From Sclerotiophoma versabilis (taxonomy: Eukaryota; Ascomycota; Dothideomycetes; Pleosporales; Didymellaceae), in contig JAAROD010000011.1 of assembly GCA_012274445.1 (NCBI GenBank), positions 620,001 through 684,000 on the forward strand: a stretch of 64,000 nt of DNA, written 5' to 3'. The position numbers and the translations under genes were made by a program. The notes under the pieces are model-generated. The model was not told the origin of the DNA. It made no database searches and was given only the letters and a program-made list of their open reading frames with translations. This document shows, piece after piece, positions 59,436-64,000 of the stretch; the first letter of the stretch is position 1, and every line of letters starts with the position of its first letter.

Positions 59436-60768
59436 GCCTCACCTTGCAGTAGACATTAATAGCATGATATCAAAGCCTCCGCTGTTCTGGTCTTCTGCAT
59501 TTCTCTCTTTTGAACAGATTTGAGTCCGTCTTGCTGCGTTCCCACAGTGTCGATCATTCAATAACTACATTTCCAATGGCTCTGGCATCCTCGGCACCAA
59601 ACCCAGCCCCCAAACTCATACCAGGATGTCAAACCGACATATATGTAACGTATCTGCTCAGGAATGTCGGGCTGGTTTAAGCTTCGCACACCAGTCAAAA
59701 TTACGTACATTATACGACGGGCAATCCTAGAACCCAATAAGAAGGTTGTCGTAACTCCTCTTTATTACCGATTTGAATAAGAACGGGGTGACTGTGAAGA
59801 ATGTCATACGGTGCCCTCTTGCGTTTAACGTCTTGCCGGGAAACAACGCAAGCAAATCAGACGGGAACATGGACTCGAATGGAAACTCCCTTCAAAGGCC
59901 CAAAAATATAGGTCTCCAGCGTGATGACTCTGATTAGGAGGTCGAGACCCTTAGTCGTAATGAAGGACATTAGCTTCAGCGACTTGCCTGGAATCTTTGC
60001 TTCACTCTTGTCGTTGGATTGCACTTGCGATTAGTGCCTCGATGGCTTCCTGAGGCCAAGGATGTAGTTCGTACGTCTTGGGGCCGCGATCAGCACTGAT
60101 GAATAGGCGGGCGACAGGCGGTGCTTGCTGTGTGGCGCAAATGTCGTGATGGTCTTAAGGATGGGGTTCTTGGTGGTACGTATAGACGTAGGAAAGCGTT
60201 TCGAAGGGGGACTGCGCAAAATGCCAGAGAATCTACTATGAGGCCTGGTTGTGAGTTTGGGAAGAGTGATGCACCCATAATGGCAACAGACAGTTTTGAA
60301 AGTGTATCGTGATTAGATTCTCCCCAATTACTAAATTACGCGATAAGTGCGAGATAATCACATACTGACAACCTTGCGCATCTATGGGAAGGCTCATGCC
60401 ATTGAGGGCAGCAATGGCCTACAGCCATATTATGGCTGGCGCTGCGCCCCGGTCATTGTACGCCTCGTAGCCTCATGCAATCGATGAGCTGTGCCCGTCC
60501 CTGGAATGGACTTCGCATCATCAGCACAACGCAACACCAGCTGCTCGAACGCTGCAAGTGGCTATCTCTCCAGCTTATAAGGCGTTCTGCCACAAAGCAG
60601 CGGTGGGCTACGTTGTCGTATAGCGCTTTATGTGCTCCCGGGCATGTCCCAGTGTGTGTATTCAGGTCGTAACGTCTAGCGACTTTCCAAGATTATTCAG
60701 CCTGATGATGTTTGAAATGCGGTTGCATGCTTCCGTTGTTGCCAGCTCTCATTTGCGCACATGTTTGT
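59436..60768. other. Spacer between convergent genes
   Basis: Contains the 3' ends of the 5-phosphatase (plus) and the PGAP4-like gene (minus). It is AT-richer in 59.5-60.4 kb. No gene, RNA or repeat recognised; open frames stay under 70 codons. Confidence 0.5.
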
Positions 60769-62094
60769 TCAGACACCAGCTTGCTGGTTAGCGAATTGCG
60801 TCTCCCGTTCTGTCTTCTCCTCTTGCCTCTCTTGCGCATTCTGCTCATGCTCCTGCTTCAACTTCCTCCAATCGAGCTTCTCAAACGCGAAACTCCAGAT
60901 CTTTTCTGCAACACTCCTTCCCCACTTGCTTTGCGGTCCGTAGTCGTCAATCTTACTACTCTTCTTGCCAACGTGCTGCATGACGCTTGGTGTCATAGCA
61001 TATCGTAGCTCCCCTCGTTCATTAGCGTAGTCTTCTGTGAGCACGTCCACGAAGCCGAGGCGTCGGTCCTTGTAGTAGTCGATGAGTGCGAGCGCCTTCA
61101 GATGTGGAAAGACAAAACCCTGGGCGCAGCAGCCGAACTCGGACATCTCGGCCACACCAGTAGGAATGGGAAGTACGGTATTGCGGCCCATGCCAAAAAA
61201 GATGAGGATGCTGGCTCCAAGAAGGCCATAGATTGCAATGACCGAGCGCGGTGTAGTGATTGTGAGAGAAAGCTTTGTCGTTGGTCGGGCGCAACGTACG
61301 AAGAGTAGGACTGCGGTGGGTATGCTGGCCACCCATAGAGAGTAGTACAAGTAACTTCTCCAATCCTCGGCGTTCCAACCGAAAAACTCTTCTGTGTAGA
61401 ACAAGCGCAGATAGAGGAAGTCCGCTCTTGCGCGGCGCTCTGCAGCCTGCTGTTCAGCCTGATTGATTGCGTCCATCATACGGTGGTACCATCCATCCAT
61501 AGCTATGATATCATCCTCAATCATAGCAATGTAGGGCGTATATTGCTCGGCACACGCCGAGAGAAGATATCTGTAATCGAACAGTGCCTTCTCGACGTAC
61601 AAGCCACCCTTTCGTTCCATGTTACGGATGTGTTGCATCTGATCGTCGCCAAACTGGTACGTCAAGACTTGGTCTGCTAGCCCAGGTAGCCAAGCCTCGT
61701 TGTACTCGGGATGTACATCTGGGTTAGAATGTGGTATAAACACTATGAGGTATATTTCCTGCCGTTCCTCCGGCGTCAAGCCCTCGAGCAGCGAGCCGAC
61801 AGTGTCTCGTAGATAGTGCACTCCTTCACGCTTGAAGGAAGGTATGCCCACACAGAGCTTCCTGCTTCGTTCGGGTCCAGCTTTGATTATCTCGTGGCTC
61901 GGCACATGGTGATAGGCTTGCAGGAAGTCCTCGGCTTGCTGTCGTCGAATGGCAGAATATCGTGCGGCGTACCCTTTGCGAGGGTTAAAGAAAAACGAAG
62001 TAGGATCGCGTGCAGAGACTGCGTTGATCGTGTAAAGAATCGCGATCGTAATAAACACGATGATGCCGGTAATTGTGCGCGGAGAGAAGTACAT
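60769..62094 (-). CDS. PGAP4-like GPI-glycan glycosyltransferase
   Basis: Intronless, 441 aa, from ATG 62094 (MYFSPRTITG); upstream in-phase codons lack ATG. It starts with a membrane anchor, TGIIVFITIAILYTINAV. The glycosyltransferase fold then begins KLCVGIPSFKREGVHYLRD, with an acidic centre, MIEDDIIAMDGW. The fold is interrupted by two close membrane spans (YYSLWVASIPTAVLLFV and VIAIYGLLGASILIFFG), then resumes with FGCCAQGFVFP and DVLTEDYA. A hairpin of two spans inside the catalytic domain is the distinctive layout of PGAP4/TMEM246, which adds GalNAc to GPI anchors in the Golgi. Fungal members are uncharacterised, so donor and acceptor are inferred. The C-terminus is a charged helix. 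Confidence 0.82.
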   Translation of the reverse strand: MYFSPRTITGIIVFITIAILYTINAVSARDPTSFFFNPRKGYAARYSAIRRQQAEDFLQAYHHVPSHEIIKAGPERSRKLCVGIPSFKREGVHYLRDTVGSLLEGLTPEERQEIYLIVFIPHSNPDVHPEYNEAWLPGLADQVLTYQFGDDQMQHIRNMERKGGLYVEKALFDYRYLLSACAEQYTPYIAMIEDDIIAMDGWYHRMMDAINQAEQQAAERRARADFLYLRLFYTEEFFGWNAEDWRSYLYYSLWVASIPTAVLLFVRCARPTTKLSLTITTPRSVIAIYGLLGASILIFFGMGRNTVLPIPTGVAEMSEFGCCAQGFVFPHLKALALIDYYKDRRLGFVDVLTEDYANERGELRYAMTPSVMQHVGKKSSKIDDYGPQSKWGRSVAEKIWSFAFEKLDWRKLKQEHEQNAQERQEEKTERETQFANQQAGV

Positions 62095-63428
62095 CGTAAC
62101 TGGTCGTAAGCGAGTGACTGAGGTCGATGTGTTGCTCAGCAAGGCTGCAAAAGCATGACTAGAGTTAGGTGTAGTGTTGAATAACGAAGCAACATGCAGC
62201 AAGGAAGGCTATGGCATGGTGTAGGTGAACGTAAGAGCGAAATTGAGGACCGCCGAAAAAAGAACAGGAAACACTATCCATGGAGACCCACGAGCCAGGC
62301 TTTACGGGAGTCAGGCACTCGCTGATCCTTCCCGCATCAATGCTCCGTCGGGGAAAGTGGTAGCTGAGTTTAATTTTAGCGATTTGCAGGGGTTCATTTG
62401 CTTGCGTGGCTTCAGCTTGGACCCTTCAGCGTCCTGTGTAACGGTCTTCCATTCCTGTGGAGGATGCAAATGCAATACCGAACATGGACGATGTAGGTTT
62501 TCTGTCCAGGCCAGATACCACTACGTAACGTGAAGATGCTGCGGGAGGAATTTGTCGCTCGACGTTGTCGTCGTTGTCGTCGTTGTTCGAGCTGATGTGA
62601 CAGCGGGCCGTTTGGACACCGGCCCTTATCAATGGCTCAACCACAGCGTGAAACGCTACAACGGGGATGCCGCTGCCTTTAGGATATTCAAGCTCGAATT
62701 CAACGATCAGGAGATAGTGTGACCGCATCCCCGGTAGGCATGAGGCGACGGTGTTGATGAGTGAATGCCGCTAAAACTGTCATACCACTCAATATGATCC
62801 ACCCGCAATGTGCCAAGCTCCGCCGGAAGCACATCCCGGGTCGAGAGGCGTGCAGGAAACAGAAGAGGATGCATACGCAGATGATTACGCATTGTTGAGC
62901 TGCAGATGTTATGCAGTACCAAGGTCGAGTGACTTCATTCACGATAAGGGGATGAAAGAAGCAAAGAGGCCCATGCGCTGCCAAGGAATGGGCGCCATCG
63001 TTTTCCTTCAGTAAACACGACACATACGATTCCCGCACTTTGTCGTTTATATGCACTGAGTTGTAACGTCTTCGAGATAATCAAATTGTTCACAAAATGC
63101 AGGAGCGTATCACGTGCGAAATAGCAAACAAGTGCGGGCCACTGAAGCTGTGTTTGGTACTTTGTAGTGGCGTCATGACGAACTTCGACGCTGAAGAGGA
63201 GCTTGCCATCAATCCTCCCTAACAGCACTTCCCGTGACTCACGCCTTCTTGTTTGTTCTGCGTCCTATATCGATCGCATCGGCATACAAGCCCGGAGCTT
63301 CTGCTGTATTCAGTTGTTCGAGTGTTGACTCATACCATACATTGATCCTCGCTTACCATAGAGACTCGATCACTCACCAACAGCTTCTTACCCTCCAGCG
63401 CTCACTCGGAAGCATTTGGTGCACTGCC
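62095..63428. promoter_or_regulatory. Divergent spacer, PGAP4-like and right-edge gene promoters
   Basis: 1.3 kb between two head-to-head genes. It contains a short GTCGTCGTTGTCGTCGTT repeat near 62564-62586. No coding family recognised. Confidence 0.45.
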
Positions 63429-64000
63429 ATGCCCAAGAAGCACGCGCCAGCCTACACGCAAACTAAGCCGACGTACGTTCACCCGTCGCTGCAAAGTTCA
63501 CGAGCTTCATCCTCGACGCCACCAGAACCGCAAACCGTCAATCAACGCATACAACAGCTTCGCCGCGAGCAAACGCCGCGAGCAACACCAGAACAAAGAG
63601 ATGAGCTCACATCGGTAGTAAGCAGCCGCACCGTCCCACCAGACTTGCGGCGCATCTTGCACATACCTGAGGTTAACGCTCCCAAACCAAAGCCAGGCCT
63701 GCGTTCACGGAGAGCATTTGGCGGTACAAGACCGCCACCAGGTCCAGCAGCGCCAAACAGCTGGCTTCTGTCAAGTCGCCATGCACCAGACTATGTGCGA
63801 AAGATGAGGAGGCAACAATCGGGTGATGAGAGGGGCGCACCGAGGTTCTGCATGCTTGCTAGAGTGACAGACGATGAATATAGGGTATGTGGGTTCGCGC
63901 GCTTAGAGCAAGTCGTGCTTCAGCATCGATTCCTGTCCGGAGATTGAAATCCTAACAGCTATGCAGCGTATACCACCTAAGCGAAGTCTCGCGCACCATT
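63429..64000 (+). CDS. Uncharacterised fungal protein, 3' end outside window
   Basis: Exon 1 from ATG 63429 (MPKKHAPAYTQTKP) runs 152 codons to 63884 and ends DDEYR at a GTATGT donor. An acceptor at 63958 gives LCSVYHLSEVSRTI in open frame to the window edge; an alternative acceptor 8 bp later is also open. The visible part is Pro/Arg-rich and disordered, with PPDLRRILHIPEVNAPKPKPG and GPAAPNSWL (split here by other residues). That pattern reminds me of the N-terminus of fungal leucine-rich-repeat proteins, but no repeat is visible yet. Function unknown. Confidence refers to the existence of the gene, not to its family. Confidence 0.6.

Overview
This window is nuclear DNA of a filamentous ascomycete (Pezizomycotina). 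Genes have short GT-AG introns of about 45-110 bp, and the gene families are typical of these fungi: nudE, Zn2Cys6 regulators, PL3 pectate lyase and S10 carboxypeptidase. Several proteins most resemble those of Dothideomycetes, but that placement rests on recall, not on a search.

Left part (1-20.4 kb) is a housekeeping block, all on the minus strand: SMC3 (C-terminus cut by the window edge), ACC1 acetyl-CoA carboxylase (2281 aa, three exons), the dynein-pathway coiled-coil protein nudE, and an SLC25 carrier of the peroxisomal PMP47/ANT1 type with an unusual tail of four 22-residue repeats. The spacers are GC-rich and carry poly-G tracts and heptamer repeats.

Middle part (20.4-40 kb) is accessory. 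An intact PL3 pectate lyase with a 145-residue Ser/Asp/Gly-rich linker is followed by two gene relics on the same strand: a Zn2Cys6 regulator in which two of six zinc ligands are replaced, and an exo-polygalacturonase (GH28) with stops, frameshifts and altered catalytic motifs. Next come an intact eight-exon Zn2Cys6 regulator, a second regulator whose body reads well but whose zinc finger is frame-disrupted, and a secreted serine carboxypeptidase. Together they look like a partly decayed plant-cell-wall/pectin-use neighbourhood.

Right part (40-64 kb) mixes small metabolic genes: a short membrane protein, an ABM-domain protein, a GNAT-like protein, a tiny Cys-rich protein, a membrane-anchored thioredoxin with a CPPC centre and an NTF2/SnoaL-like protein. 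It then carries larger conserved genes: a mitochondrial-type acyl-CoA synthetase, a GRAM-TBC-EF-hand Rab GAP, a short-chain dehydrogenase with a presequence, a tail-anchored inositol 5-phosphatase, a PGAP4-like GPI-glycan glycosyltransferase, and the start of an uncharacterised protein running off the right edge. Lipid supply (ACC1, acyl-CoA synthetase, peroxisomal carrier) and membrane traffic/phosphoinositides (Rab GAP, 5-phosphatase, PGAP4) recur, but nothing shows these genes form one regulated unit.

Exon limits were set by hand from splice signals and reading-frame continuity. I recognised no tRNA, rRNA, CRISPR array or intact transposon. No wholly new system is demonstrated; the best leads are the repeat-tailed carrier, the Ser/Asp-rich pectate lyase and the decayed pectin neighbourhood.
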